A stretch of 64,000 bases of DNA from Bradyrhizobium sp. B097 (lineage in GTDB: Bacteria > Pseudomonadota > Alphaproteobacteria > Rhizobiales > Xanthobacteraceae), in NCBI RefSeq assembly GCF_038957035.1, contig NZ_CP152412.1, forward strand, positions 2,786,501 through 2,850,500, in the 5' to 3' direction. Within the stretch, counting starts at the first letter, position 1. Each line of letters opens with the position of its first letter. Shown here in pieces: positions 1-7,523 of this stretch. The notes beneath the pieces are model-generated. The model made no database searches and had not been told where the DNA came from. It saw nothing but the letters and a program-made list of their open reading frames with translations. A program made the translations under genes and the position numbers.

Positions 1-1
1 T

Positions 2-262
2 GCCGTTTCGCCGATCTCGGGCGCGGCGCCACTCGAAGTGACCTTCACCGGCATGGGGCCGGGGATGCCGGAGGCGGTGGTCGTGCTCGATTTCGGCGAC
101 GGCCGGACCGATGACACGATCTCACCGATCCGCGGCTTTCGACGGACGCACGTCTATAGCGCGGCTGGATCGTATACGGCCGTGCTCAAGAGCGGCGCGT
201 ACGGCGGTCAACGCCCGGCCGTGCTGGGCGAAATCGGGCGGGTGAGCATCATTGTGGATTGA
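2..262 (+). CDS. C-terminal end of a PKD-domain-like protein (5' truncated by window edge)
   Basis: The reading frame is open from the first base of the window and ends at TGA 260-262, so only the last 86 residues are visible. The start of the visible part (SPISGAAPLEVTFTGMGPG) has the pattern typical of PKD domains (S-P-x-S-G-x-x-P-L-x-V-x-F-x-G), followed by a beta-rich tail with DFGDGRTDD and a Y-x-A-A-G-S-Y-T strand, the usual PKD ending. PKD domains are beta-sandwich modules of secreted or surface proteins. The main part of the protein is outside the window, so its role is unknown. It converges on the LuxR-type gene that ends 12 bases downstream. Confidence 0.6.
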   Translation, partial: AVSPISGAAPLEVTFTGMGPGMPEAVVVLDFGDGRTDDTISPIRGFRRTHVYSAAGSYTAVLKSGAYGGQRPAVLGEIGRVSIIVD

Positions 263-274
263 GTCGAATCTCTC

Positions 275-1372
275 TCAGGCGATCCGAAGGACGAGGTTGA
301 CCAGTTCGGGCTGGCGGTGCGTGCCGGTTTTGGCGAAGGCCGACTTCAACTGGTTGCGTGCCGTGTCGCGAACGATCCCGAGCCGTTCGGCAGCGTCGTC
401 GATCGAGAGGCCGCCCGCGAGCAGCGCCACCAGCCGCGCTTCTGCCGGCGTGAGGCTGAATGCCTGCGCGATCATGCCGGGCTCGGGCAGCGCGCGTGGC
501 GTCAAATTGACGAAGATCAGCATCGCCCGCGCGCCGAGGAAGACGTTGCGTGCCGCACCGTCGATCGGCAACACGCGCAAAACCACCGGCCCCTTGTGCG
601 TACGGCGGATCACGATCGGTTCGATCGGCAGCGCCGCGCGCTCGGGTGCGGCGCGGATCAGATCGACGACTTGATCAAGCCGCGCCTGTGCCGCTTTGTC
701 GCGCACGATCAGCCGGCGGTCCCTGATCCTGATGTCCGCATCGAAGCCGGCATCGGCGGCTTCGTTGCGATCGATCACGAGGCCCGCGCGATCGAGTGCG
801 ACCGCCGGCTGCCGCACCCGGTCGAGAATGCCGGTCATGGAGGCGAGCGCGATGCGGCCGACCGCAGTCGACAGTGTCGCTGTCTCCGTCAGGCGCGGCC
901 CCAGCTGCGCCAGCAGCCGCGTCTCGCGTGTCTCGAAATGTCCTTCCTCTCCGGTGCGCTGCAACGTCAGCACCCACGGTGCGCTGTCGGCCCAGAAGCC
1001 GATGCCGGCGAACCACTTGAAGCCGAACGGATACAGCACCTCATTGTACATCGGATCCGACCGGATCTGCTCGGGCGTCAGCAAATCCTGATCGGTGATC
1101 ACTTCGCCGGCCATTGCTCGCGGAACGCCTGGAGCGCGCGAGTCCTGCTCTTGCCAGTTGTGTGCGAAGTAGAACTGCACCATCTCTTCGGTCGACGCGG
1201 TGCGCGGCACGTCCGGGGTCCGCACGTCGCTTTGCAGCAGCACGGCGCCGGTTGCGCCTACCGCTTCGCAGATCGACGTCATGATATCGGTCCACGCCGT
1301 CGGGTCGACCACTGCCTCCCCCAGCCGCGCCATCACGCTGGACATTTGATCTGGGTCGATATCCCCGCTCAT
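275..1372 (-). CDS. LuxR-family helix-turn-helix transcriptional regulator
   Basis: 365 aa. The C-terminus carries a LuxR/GerE-type HTH: a stretch beginning FSLTPAEARLVALLAGG, then SIDDAAERLGI and TARNQLKSAFAKTGT, matching the T-x-x-E-x-x-V-x-x-L-x-x-G pattern and the recognition helix. The N-terminal 250 residues have no motif I can name; a PAS- or GAF-like sensory fold is possible. I chose the ATG at 1370-1372 (MSGDIDPDQM); an upstream in-frame start at 1432 would add 20 Arg- and Pro-rich residues that do not look conserved. There is no adjacent autoinducer synthase, so quorum sensing is not implied. The family role is clear; the signal and targets are unknown. Confidence 0.8.
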   Translation of the reverse strand: MSGDIDPDQMSSVMARLGEAVVDPTAWTDIMTSICEAVGATGAVLLQSDVRTPDVPRTASTEEMVQFYFAHNWQEQDSRAPGVPRAMAGEVITDQDLLTPEQIRSDPMYNEVLYPFGFKWFAGIGFWADSAPWVLTLQRTGEEGHFETRETRLLAQLGPRLTETATLSTAVGRIALASMTGILDRVRQPAVALDRAGLVIDRNEAADAGFDADIRIRDRRLIVRDKAAQARLDQVVDLIRAAPERAALPIEPIVIRRTHKGPVVLRVLPIDGAARNVFLGARAMLIFVNLTPRALPEPGMIAQAFSLTPAEARLVALLAGGLSIDDAAERLGIVRDTARNQLKSAFAKTGTHRQPELVNLVLRIA

Positions 1373-1483
1373 ACAGGGAATTGTCGCGCGAGGTGGCGTC
1401 GCGCGACAAGCGCCAAGTTGCGGTCCTACCAAAAGAAATAGTCGGATTGGACCGTCACTCGCCCATCTTGCGACGGCGGGGGA

Positions 1484-2131
1484 TCAATTCGCCTGCTTCG
1501 GCCGGTATGCCGCGAAGAACACGCGCGTCGCGCTGTCGACGACGGTTGCGATCCGCTCCGGCGAGGGTGACGGATTGGCCTGGAAGATGAACGCCTGGAA
1601 CAGCGTTGCCTGGCACATCTGCATGAACTGCCAGGCCGCGAGCTGATAGTCGTCGATCTCGAGCTCGCCGAGCGCGGCGCGCGCCTCGAGATAGGCGGCG
1701 AAGCGGTCGACGGTGTGGGCGATCACATGGGTGTAGAACCGGCTGCCGAGCTCGGGCATCCGCTCGGCGATCGCCATCACAGTGCGGATCGCGGAGCCGC
1801 CGCCGGGCCGGCACAGCACCGCGACATAGGCACGGCCGAATTCGGGGAGGGTGGTGTCGACGTCGCGTGCCGGATCGAAGTTGAAGGCGACCTTGCCCTG
1901 CTCGCGCTTCTCCTCCTCGACGATCGCCGCGAACAGCCCGGCCTTGTCGGGGAAATACACGTACAGGGTGCCCTTGGAGACGGCAGCGGCGCGGGCGATC
2001 TCGCCCATGCTGGCGCCGTCGAAGCCGAGCTCCAGGAATACCTTGCGGGCACCGTCCAGGATCTGGCGGCGCTTCGAGGACTCCTCGTCGCCGACGACGA
2101 GGTGGAGGGGGTTTGGGGGCGCTGCAACCAT
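1484..2131 (-). CDS. TetR/AcrR-family repressor, probably of the divergent emrAB operon
   Basis: 215 aa. Residues about 20-65 form a TetR_N DNA-binding domain: RRQILDGARKVFLELGFDGAS, MGEIARAAAVSKGTLYVYFPDK. The rest is the helical ligand-binding and dimerisation domain typical of the family, and the length is normal. It is transcribed away from emrA. The 190-base space between the two genes holds a perfect palindrome (2216-2238) lying inside the predicted promoters of both genes, so autorepression together with repression of the pump is the simplest reading. The inducer is unknown; substrates of the pump are likely candidates. Confidence 0.9.
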   Translation of the reverse strand: MVAAPPNPLHLVVGDEESSKRRQILDGARKVFLELGFDGASMGEIARAAAVSKGTLYVYFPDKAGLFAAIVEEEKREQGKVAFNFDPARDVDTTLPEFGRAYVAVLCRPGGGSAIRTVMAIAERMPELGSRFYTHVIAHTVDRFAAYLEARAALGELEIDDYQLAAWQFMQMCQATLFQAFIFQANPSPSPERIATVVDSATRVFFAAYRPKQAN

Positions 2132-2208
2132 TGATTTAGCTTCTCGCGAACGAACTCAACCCGGAATCAGTCCGGGAAGAATCGAAGCCTTATAATCCGC
2201 TGGGCGGG

Positions 2209-2237
2209 AATGTAGATTGACCGAACCGTTCGGTCAA
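2209..2237 (-). promoter_or_regulatory. Predicted promoter of the tetR gene, facing the emrAB promoter
   Basis: On the minus strand the other operator arm supplies a -35 TTGACC (2237 to 2232), followed by a 17-base spacer and -10 TACATT (2214 to 2209). The two promoters therefore overlap back to back over one operator. The -10 is weaker than that of emrAB. Confidence 0.5.
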
Positions 2238-2238
2238 T
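2216..2238. promoter_or_regulatory. Palindromic operator, probable TetR binding site
   Basis: Perfect inverted repeat: arms ATTGACCGAA (2216-2225) and TTCGGTCAAT (2229-2238) around CCG. It sits between the -35 and -10 elements of both the emrA promoter and the facing tetR promoter. Seen directly; assignment to the adjacent TetR protein is inference from position and symmetry. Confidence 0.85.
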
Positions 2239-2246
2239 GGTATTAG
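2218..2246 (+). promoter_or_regulatory. Predicted sigma-70-type promoter of emrAB
   Basis: -35 TTGACC (2218-2223), 17-base spacer, -10 TATTAG (2241-2246), giving a start near 2252 and a leader of about 70 bases before the emrA ATG. The operator overlaps the -35 and fills the spacer, so a bound repressor would block RNA polymerase. Confidence 0.65.
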
Positions 2247-2321
2247 CGAGAGTGACGATGCGCCGCACGGCCCTTCTTCCGCCATTGCGCGCGTCAAGAT
2301 TTTTGGTGGGGAGCCTTGGTT

Positions 2322-3668
2322 ATGGCCGCAGCACGGGATCAGGCTGCACGCATTGTTCGTTCCGGGCCTGAGATGGCCGCGGACGCGGTGGCGCGCGACG
2401 CGTCTGCCGACCTCGGCGAGCAGGCCAGAACCGACGAAGCAAAAAGGGCCGACGAAGCCAAGAGTCCCGGCGACAAGAGTCCCGGCGACAAGCTTCCCGG
2501 CGACAAGCTTCCCGCCGAGGCGCCGCCCGCTTCTGCGCCCGAACAGCCGGCGGCGTCGCCCGCCGCCGCGGCGCCGAAGTCCGGCAAGCGCAGATTCGTG
2601 ATGATGGGCGTGCTCGGGCTGCTCGCGCTCGCCGCCGCGAGCTATGCCGCTTACTACCTGATGGTCGGGCGCTTCTACATCTCGACCGACGACGCCTATG
2701 TCCGCGCCAACAACACCATGCTCGGCGCGCGCGTCGCGGGCCATATCGCGGCGATCCTGCCCGGCGACAACGCGGTGGTGCGCGCCGGCGATGTGATCTT
2801 CCGGATCGATGACGGCGACTATCGCATCGCGGTCGACGCCGCGCGCACGCGGATCGCGACCCAGCAGGCGACGATCGAGCGCATCGGCCGCCAGGTCGCT
2901 GCGGCCGAAAGCGCGGTCGAGCAGGCGCAGGCGCAGCTCGTCTCCGCCGAAGCCGGCCTGAAGCGCGCCGATCTCGATTTCGATCGCCAGCAGGCGCTGA
3001 GCACCAAGGGCTTTGCCTCGCGCGCCACCTTCGAAGTCTCCGAAGCCGGCCGTGATCAGGGCGCGGCCGCCGTGCGGTCGGCGCAGGCCGCCTTCGACGC
3101 CGCAAAGAGCAACGTCGATGTCACCAAGGCGCAGCAGGCCGAGGCCCGCGCCCAGCTCGCCGAGTTGCAGACCCAGCTCGCCAAGGCCGAGCGCGATCTC
3201 GATTTCACCCAGGTGCGCGCGCCGGTCGACGGCACCTTCTCCAACCGTCTCGTCAACACCGGCGATTACATCAACGTCGGCCAGCGGCTCGGCAATGTGG
3301 TGCCGCTCGACGGCGTCTTCATCGACGCCAACTACAAAGAGACCCAGCTCAAGCGCATCCGCACCGGGCAGCGGGTGACGATCAAGGTCGACGCCTACGG
3401 CTTCCGCAAGTTCACCGGCATCGTCGACAGCATCTCGCCGGCCGCGGGCTCGGTGTTCACGCTGCTGCCGCCCGACAACGCCACCGGTAACTTCACCAAG
3501 ATCGTGCAGCGTCTGCCGGTCCGCATCCGGGTGCCGAACAGCGTTGCGAAGCAGGGCATGCTGCGCGCCGGGATGTCGGTCTACACCACCGTCGACACGC
3601 GAGAGGGCGCGGCCGATGCCGACGCCGATACCGACCTCGACGCGCCGATGATGATCCATCCGCAGTGA
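2322..3668 (+). CDS. emrA: HlyD/EmrA-family membrane fusion protein of a multidrug efflux system
   Basis: 448 aa. It has a cytoplasmic N-terminus rich in Ala, Pro and Lys (about residues 1-85) with a tandem SPGDK/LPGDK repeat, and one membrane segment (about residues 90-110: MMGVLGLLALAAASYAAYYLMV). A periplasmic HlyD-type adaptor follows: a biotinyl-lipoyl-like half (DDAYVRANNTMLGARVAGHI, EmrA-type), a long coiled coil of Ala/Gln/Glu heptads, then the second lipoyl half (DFTQVRAPVDGTFSNRLVNTGDYI) and a beta-barrel. ATG 2322 has GGGGAG at 2308-2313; an in-frame TTG at 2316 is less likely. It would link the inner-membrane pump EmrB to an outer-membrane channel. emrB follows 50 bases downstream. 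Confidence 0.9.
   Translation: MAAARDQAARIVRSGPEMAADAVARDASADLGEQARTDEAKRADEAKSPGDKSPGDKLPGDKLPAEAPPASAPEQPAASPAAAAPKSGKRRFVMMGVLGLLALAAASYAAYYLMVGRFYISTDDAYVRANNTMLGARVAGHIAAILPGDNAVVRAGDVIFRIDDGDYRIAVDAARTRIATQQATIERIGRQVAAAESAVEQAQAQLVSAEAGLKRADLDFDRQQALSTKGFASRATFEVSEAGRDQGAAAVRSAQAAFDAAKSNVDVTKAQQAEARAQLAELQTQLAKAERDLDFTQVRAPVDGTFSNRLVNTGDYINVGQRLGNVVPLDGVFIDANYKETQLKRIRTGQRVTIKVDAYGFRKFTGIVDSISPAAGSVFTLLPPDNATGNFTKIVQRLPVRIRVPNSVAKQGMLRAGMSVYTTVDTREGAADADADTDLDAPMMIHPQ
2463..2507 (+). repeat. Three tandem 15-bp repeats inside emrA
   Basis: Three consecutive 15-base units (2463, 2478, 2493) encode SPGDK, SPGDK, LPGDK; a fourth partial unit continues as LP. They lie in the low-complexity cytoplasmic tail of EmrA and could vary in copy number by slippage without changing the frame. 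Confidence 0.9.
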
Positions 3669-3677
3669 TGCCTTGAA

Positions 3678-3700
3678 GCTTCGAACCGCAGGTTCGAAGC
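3678..3700 (+). other. Strong intercistronic hairpin between emrA and emrB
   Basis: Perfect arms GCTTCGAACC (3678-3687) and GGTTCGAAGC (3691-3700) with a three-base GCA loop, placed 9 bases after the emrA stop and 18 bases before the emrB ATG. There is no T-run after it, so a simple terminator is unlikely. mRNA processing or stability control, or tuning of the EmrA:EmrB ratio, is plausible. Confidence 0.75.
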
Positions 3701-3718
3701 GCGGAGCCTGATGAGCCC

Positions 3719-5308
3719 ATGGCCGACGCGACCACTGCTTCGCCCTCGATGATGACCGGCGCTTCGGAGACCGAGCGGCTCCAGCCCAAGCGGGTGGTCG
3801 CCTTCATCATCATGGTGTTCGGCATGTTCATGTCGATCCTGGACATCCAAATCGTCTCGGCCTCGCTCACCGAGATCCAGGCCGGCCTGTCGGCGTCGTC
3901 GACCGAAGTGTCGTGGGTGCAGACCGCCTATCTGATCGCCGAGGTGATCGCGATCCCGCTGTCCGGCTTCCTGTCGCGCGCGCTCGGCACCCGGCTGTTG
4001 TTTGCGATCTCGGCGTTCGGCTTCACGGTGTCGAGCCTGTTGTGCGGCTTCGCCTCCTCGATCGAGCAGATGATCCTGTGGCGCGCGCTGCAGGGCTTCC
4101 TCGGCGCCGGCATGATCCCGACGGTGTTCGCCTCGGCCTACACCATCTTCCCGCGCTCCAAGTTCTACATTGTGGCGCCGATCATCGGCCTGGTCGCGAC
4201 CCTGGCGCCGACCGTCGGGCCGACCGTCGGCGGCTACATCACCGATCTGATGTCGTGGCACTGGCTGTTCTTCATCAACATCGTGCCCGGCGTCATCATC
4301 ACCGTCGGCGTTCTGGCGCTGGTCGATTTCGACCAGCCGAACTTCGCGCTGCTCGAGCGCTTCGACTGGTGGGGCCTGATCTTCATGGGCGGCTTCCTCG
4401 GCTCGCTCGAATATGTGCTGGAGGAGGGCCCGCAATATGAATGGCTGCAGGACACTTCGGTGGCGATCTGCGCCGCGATCGGCTTCGTCTCGGCGGTCGC
4501 CTTCTTCTGGCGGGTGCTGACCGCGGAGGAGCCGATCGTCGATCTCTATGCCTTCTCCAACCGCAACTTCGCGGTCGGCTGCGTGCTGCAGTTCTGCATC
4601 GGTATCGGGCTCTACGGCCTGACCTATGTCTATCCGCGCTATCTCGCCGAGATCCGCGGCTACAGCGCGCTGATGATCGGCGAGACCATGTTCGTCTCCG
4701 GCGTCACCATGTTCTTCATGGCCCCGGTGGTCGGCCGGCTGATGCAGAAGGTCGATCTGCGCTACATCATCGCCTTTGGCCTCGTCACCTTCGCGCTCGG
4801 CTCCTGGCAGATGACCTGGATCACGCGCGAGTACGATTTCTACGAGCTCCTGGTGCCGCAGATCCTGCGCGGCATCGGCATGATGTGTGCGATGGTGCCG
4901 ACCAACAACATCGCGCTCGCCACGCTGCCGCAGGACCGCGTCAAGAACGCCTCCGGCCTGTTCAACCTGATGCGCAATCTCGGCGGCGCGGTCGGGCTCG
5001 CTTTGATCAACGAAGCGCTCAACGACCGCACCGATCTGCACATCTCGCGGCTGCAGGACCGCGTGACCTGGGGCAACGCGACCGCGGTCGAGACCCTCAA
5101 CAATTTCACCCAGCGCCTGCAGGGCATGGGCGATTCCGCCACCATGGCGATGAAGCAGCTCTCGCAGCTCGTGCACCGCCAGGCCCAGGTGATGAGCTAT
5201 GGCGACGCCTTCTTCATGCTGTCGCTGTTCTATGTCGGCCTCAGCCTGCTGGTGCTGTTCGTCAACAAGCCGCCGTCGATGACCGCAGGCGGCGGCGACG
5301 CGCATTGA
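3719..5308 (+). CDS. emrB: EmrB/QacA-family (DHA2) MFS drug:H+ antiporter
   Basis: 529 aa, the usual size for 14-TM DHA2 pumps. After a short polar N-terminus, TM1 carries the family motif (MSILDIQIVSASLTEIQ), and further hydrophobic segments run to the end. The loop between TM2 and TM3 (SGFLSRALGTRLLF) corresponds to MFS motif A, and the TM5 region contains a motif-C-like LAPTVGPTVGGYI. With EmrA it should form an inner-membrane pump that exports hydrophobic compounds using the proton gradient. It is co-transcribed with emrA, probably under the adjacent TetR. No outer-membrane partner gene is adjacent. Confidence 0.92.
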   Translation: MADATTASPSMMTGASETERLQPKRVVAFIIMVFGMFMSILDIQIVSASLTEIQAGLSASSTEVSWVQTAYLIAEVIAIPLSGFLSRALGTRLLFAISAFGFTVSSLLCGFASSIEQMILWRALQGFLGAGMIPTVFASAYTIFPRSKFYIVAPIIGLVATLAPTVGPTVGGYITDLMSWHWLFFINIVPGVIITVGVLALVDFDQPNFALLERFDWWGLIFMGGFLGSLEYVLEEGPQYEWLQDTSVAICAAIGFVSAVAFFWRVLTAEEPIVDLYAFSNRNFAVGCVLQFCIGIGLYGLTYVYPRYLAEIRGYSALMIGETMFVSGVTMFFMAPVVGRLMQKVDLRYIIAFGLVTFALGSWQMTWITREYDFYELLVPQILRGIGMMCAMVPTNNIALATLPQDRVKNASGLFNLMRNLGGAVGLALINEALNDRTDLHISRLQDRVTWGNATAVETLNNFTQRLQGMGDSATMAMKQLSQLVHRQAQVMSYGDAFFMLSLFYVGLSLLVLFVNKPPSMTAGGGDAH

Positions 5309-5395
5309 GCGCGTCGGCTTCGCGTGCGGTGTGCGCCCGGTCGCGGGCAGAGCGTTGCATCGCCGACACATTGACGCACTCACGCGCTTGTCATC

Positions 5396-5424
5396 TTGCC
5401 AATCGCGCGTGATGCATTTATAAG
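5396..5424 (+). promoter_or_regulatory. Predicted promoter for the leader ORF and ABC exporter
   Basis: -35 TTGCCA (5396-5401), 17-base spacer, -10 TATAAG (5419-5424). Transcription from about 5430 would give a leader of roughly 240 bases before the exporter start at 5674, holding the 21-codon ORF and a hairpin. Confidence 0.55.
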
Positions 5425-5458
5425 CAGCGCATTCCTTACTCGAACCCGGGAGATGCGC

Positions 5459-5524
5459 ATGAAGTCGTTTATTTCGCAGATCGCGCGCCCGCGTTCGACG
5501 GTGCTTGACGCGCCTTCGCGTTAG
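5459..5524 (+). CDS. 21-residue leader peptide upstream of an ABC exporter
   Basis: Short ORF from ATG 5459 to TAG 5522-5524, with a good ribosome binding site (CGGGAG, 5447-5452) six bases upstream. The peptide begins MKSFISQIARPRST and ends LDAPSR; it is basic and has no signal peptide or membrane segment. It lies just after a predicted promoter and just before an 8-bp hairpin, in the 5' leader of an ABC exporter. That arrangement is typical of translation-coupled attenuation leaders. The Arg-Pro-Arg at residues 10-12 fits the R/K-x-R/K pattern of some macrolide-dependent stalling peptides, but this is only a resemblance. Function is inferred; no known leader family is recognised. Confidence 0.5.
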   Translation: MKSFISQIARPRSTVLDAPSR

Positions 5525-5534
5525 CTCCCGGCGC

Positions 5535-5557
5535 TGATCGGGCCTGATCCCCGATCA
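5535..5557 (+). other. Hairpin after the leader ORF
   Basis: Perfect 8-bp arms TGATCGGG (5535-5542) and CCCGATCA (5550-5557) with a 7-base loop, beginning 10 bases after the leader-ORF stop. No T-run follows, so it looks more like an RNA switch element than an intrinsic terminator. An ATTCCG at 5609-5614 can pair with CGGAAT at 5663-5668, which covers the presumed exporter ribosome binding site. Confidence 0.5.
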
Positions 5558-5673
5558 CCCAAACTTCCCAACACGTTATCTACAATTTCCAGCGACATCA
5601 GCGGCCGGATTCCGTCCGCCTGTCGCCTCAGATGGAGCCGGCTTGCGCTGCAGAAGCGTGGCCGGAATGTGCC

Positions 5674-7473
5674 ATGACCTCTCTGACATCAAAGCGACCG
5701 GCCGCGATCCGGATCGTCCTGCCATTCGTGTTCCGCCATTGGCTGGAGCAGCCGCTGCGCGCCTTCGCCGTGACAGCGGGCTTCCTCGGTGCGACCGCGG
5801 CCGACCTGTTCATGCCGGTGTTCTCCGGCCATCTGGTCGACGCGTTGACCGCGGGCGCCGCCGATACCGCCGCGCGCCATGCGGCGATGCTGGCGTTCGG
5901 TGCCATCGTCGGCCTCGGCGCGCTATCGCTGCTGCTGCGGCTGGTCGGTATCCAGACCATCGTGCCGTTCACGCTGAAGACGATGTCCGATGTCGGGCAG
6001 CAGGCCTTCATGCGCGTGCAACGCTTCTCGACCGACTGGCACGCCAACTCGTTCGCGGGCTCCACCGTGCGCAAGATCACGCGCGGCATGTGGGCGCTCG
6101 ACCTGTTGAACGACACCATCCTGATGGCGCTGTTGCCGTCGCTCGTGGTGCTGCTCGGCTCGATGATCCTGCTCGGGCTGCACTGGCCGCAGCTTGGCGC
6201 GGTGATCGCCGTGGGTTCGGTGATCTATGTCGCGATGACCATGGTGTTCCAGGTGCGCTACGTCGCGCCTGCCGCGCGCGTCTCCAACGCGTGGGACACC
6301 AAGGTCGGCGGCACGCTGGCCGATGCCTTGACCTGCAACGCGGTGGTGAAGTCGTTCGGCGCCGAGACGCGCGAGGATATGCGGCTTGACGGCGTCATCA
6401 GCCGTTGGCGCCGACGGGTGTGGCGGACCTGGTTGCGCTACAACCACACCTCGACGGCGCAGCTCCTGGTGCTGCTGTGCTTCCGCGCGTCGGTGATCGG
6501 CGGCGCGATCCTGCTGTGGGCGGCCGGCCACGCCACGCCGGGCGACGTCACCTATGTGCTGACCAGCTACTACATCATCCACGCCTACTTGCGGGATGTC
6601 GGCATGCACATCAACAACCTGCAGCGTTCGGTGAACGACATGGAGGAACTGGTGCAGATCCATGGCGAGCCGCTCGGCATCGTCGATGCGGTCGATGCCA
6701 GGACGATCGACATCCAGGGCGGCAGCATCGTGTTCGACGACGTCACGTTCCACTATGGCGGCCATCGCCGGCCGCTCTATGACGGGTTGTCGGTCGACAT
6801 CGATGCCGGCGAGCGCGTCGGCCTGGTCGGGCGCTCCGGCTCCGGCAAGACGACCTTCGTCAAGCTGGTGCAGCGGCTCTACGACGTCACCAGTGGCAAA
6901 ATCCTGATCGACGGTCAGGACATCGCCAAGGCGACGCAGCAATCGTTGCGCAGCCAGATCGCGATCGTGCAGCAGGAGCCGATCCTGTTTCACCGCACGC
7001 TGGCGGAGAACATCGCCTACGGCCGGCCGGGCGCCAGCATGGAGGCGATCGAGCAGGCGGCGCGGCTTGCCAATGCGCACGACTTCATCATGCGGCTGCC
7101 GAAGGATTACGGCACGCTGGTGGGTGAGCGCGGCGTCAAGCTGTCGGGCGGCGAGCGGCAGCGCGTGGCGCTGGCGCGCGCGTTCCTGGCGGATGCGCCG
7201 ATCCTGATCCTGGACGAGGCGACCTCGAGCCTCGATTCGGAATCCGAGGCGCTGATCCAGCAGGCGATGGAGCGGCTGATGAAGGGCCGGACCTCGATCG
7301 TGATCGCGCACCGGCTGTCGACCGTGCGCAGCATGGATCGCATCCTGGTGTTCGATCGCGGTGAGATCGTCGAGCAGGGCACGCATGAGGCGCTTGCCGC
7401 ACGGCAGGGCGGCATCTACCGCGGCCTGTTCGAGCGGCAGGCGACCGAGTTCGGCCAGGCCGCGGCGGAGTAG
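5674..7473 (+). CDS. ABC exporter, fused transmembrane and ATPase domains (MsbA/MDR-like half transporter)
   Basis: 599 aa from ATG 5674 (MTSLTSKRPAAIRIV); an in-frame ATG at 5632 would add 14 residues. The N-terminal half has an ABC type-1 exporter membrane domain (six predicted helices, about residues 20-310). The C-terminal half is the nucleotide-binding domain: Walker A GRSGSGKTT, Q-loop QQEPILF, signature LSGGERQRVALARAF, Walker B ILILDEATSS, H-loop IAHRLST. All catalytic residues are present, so it should work as a homodimer exporting lipid, peptide or drug. The substrate is unknown. The preceding leader ORF and hairpins suggest post-transcriptional control. Confidence 0.9.
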   Translation: MTSLTSKRPAAIRIVLPFVFRHWLEQPLRAFAVTAGFLGATAADLFMPVFSGHLVDALTAGAADTAARHAAMLAFGAIVGLGALSLLLRLVGIQTIVPFTLKTMSDVGQQAFMRVQRFSTDWHANSFAGSTVRKITRGMWALDLLNDTILMALLPSLVVLLGSMILLGLHWPQLGAVIAVGSVIYVAMTMVFQVRYVAPAARVSNAWDTKVGGTLADALTCNAVVKSFGAETREDMRLDGVISRWRRRVWRTWLRYNHTSTAQLLVLLCFRASVIGGAILLWAAGHATPGDVTYVLTSYYIIHAYLRDVGMHINNLQRSVNDMEELVQIHGEPLGIVDAVDARTIDIQGGSIVFDDVTFHYGGHRRPLYDGLSVDIDAGERVGLVGRSGSGKTTFVKLVQRLYDVTSGKILIDGQDIAKATQQSLRSQIAIVQQEPILFHRTLAENIAYGRPGASMEAIEQAARLANAHDFIMRLPKDYGTLVGERGVKLSGGERQRVALARAFLADAPILILDEATSSLDSESEALIQQAMERLMKGRTSIVIAHRLSTVRSMDRILVFDRGEIVEQGTHEALAARQGGIYRGLFERQATEFGQAAAE

Positions 7474-7523
7474 GCGATGGCGCGTGGCTGATGGACCGAT
7501 GTCCGTCAGCCGCGCGCTGTCGG

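Noticed and set aside
3581..5383. 600-codon ORF on the minus strand across emrB
   Set aside because: His/Asp/Arg-rich composition of an antisense GC-rich frame; emrB on the + strand has clear motifs and membrane helices.
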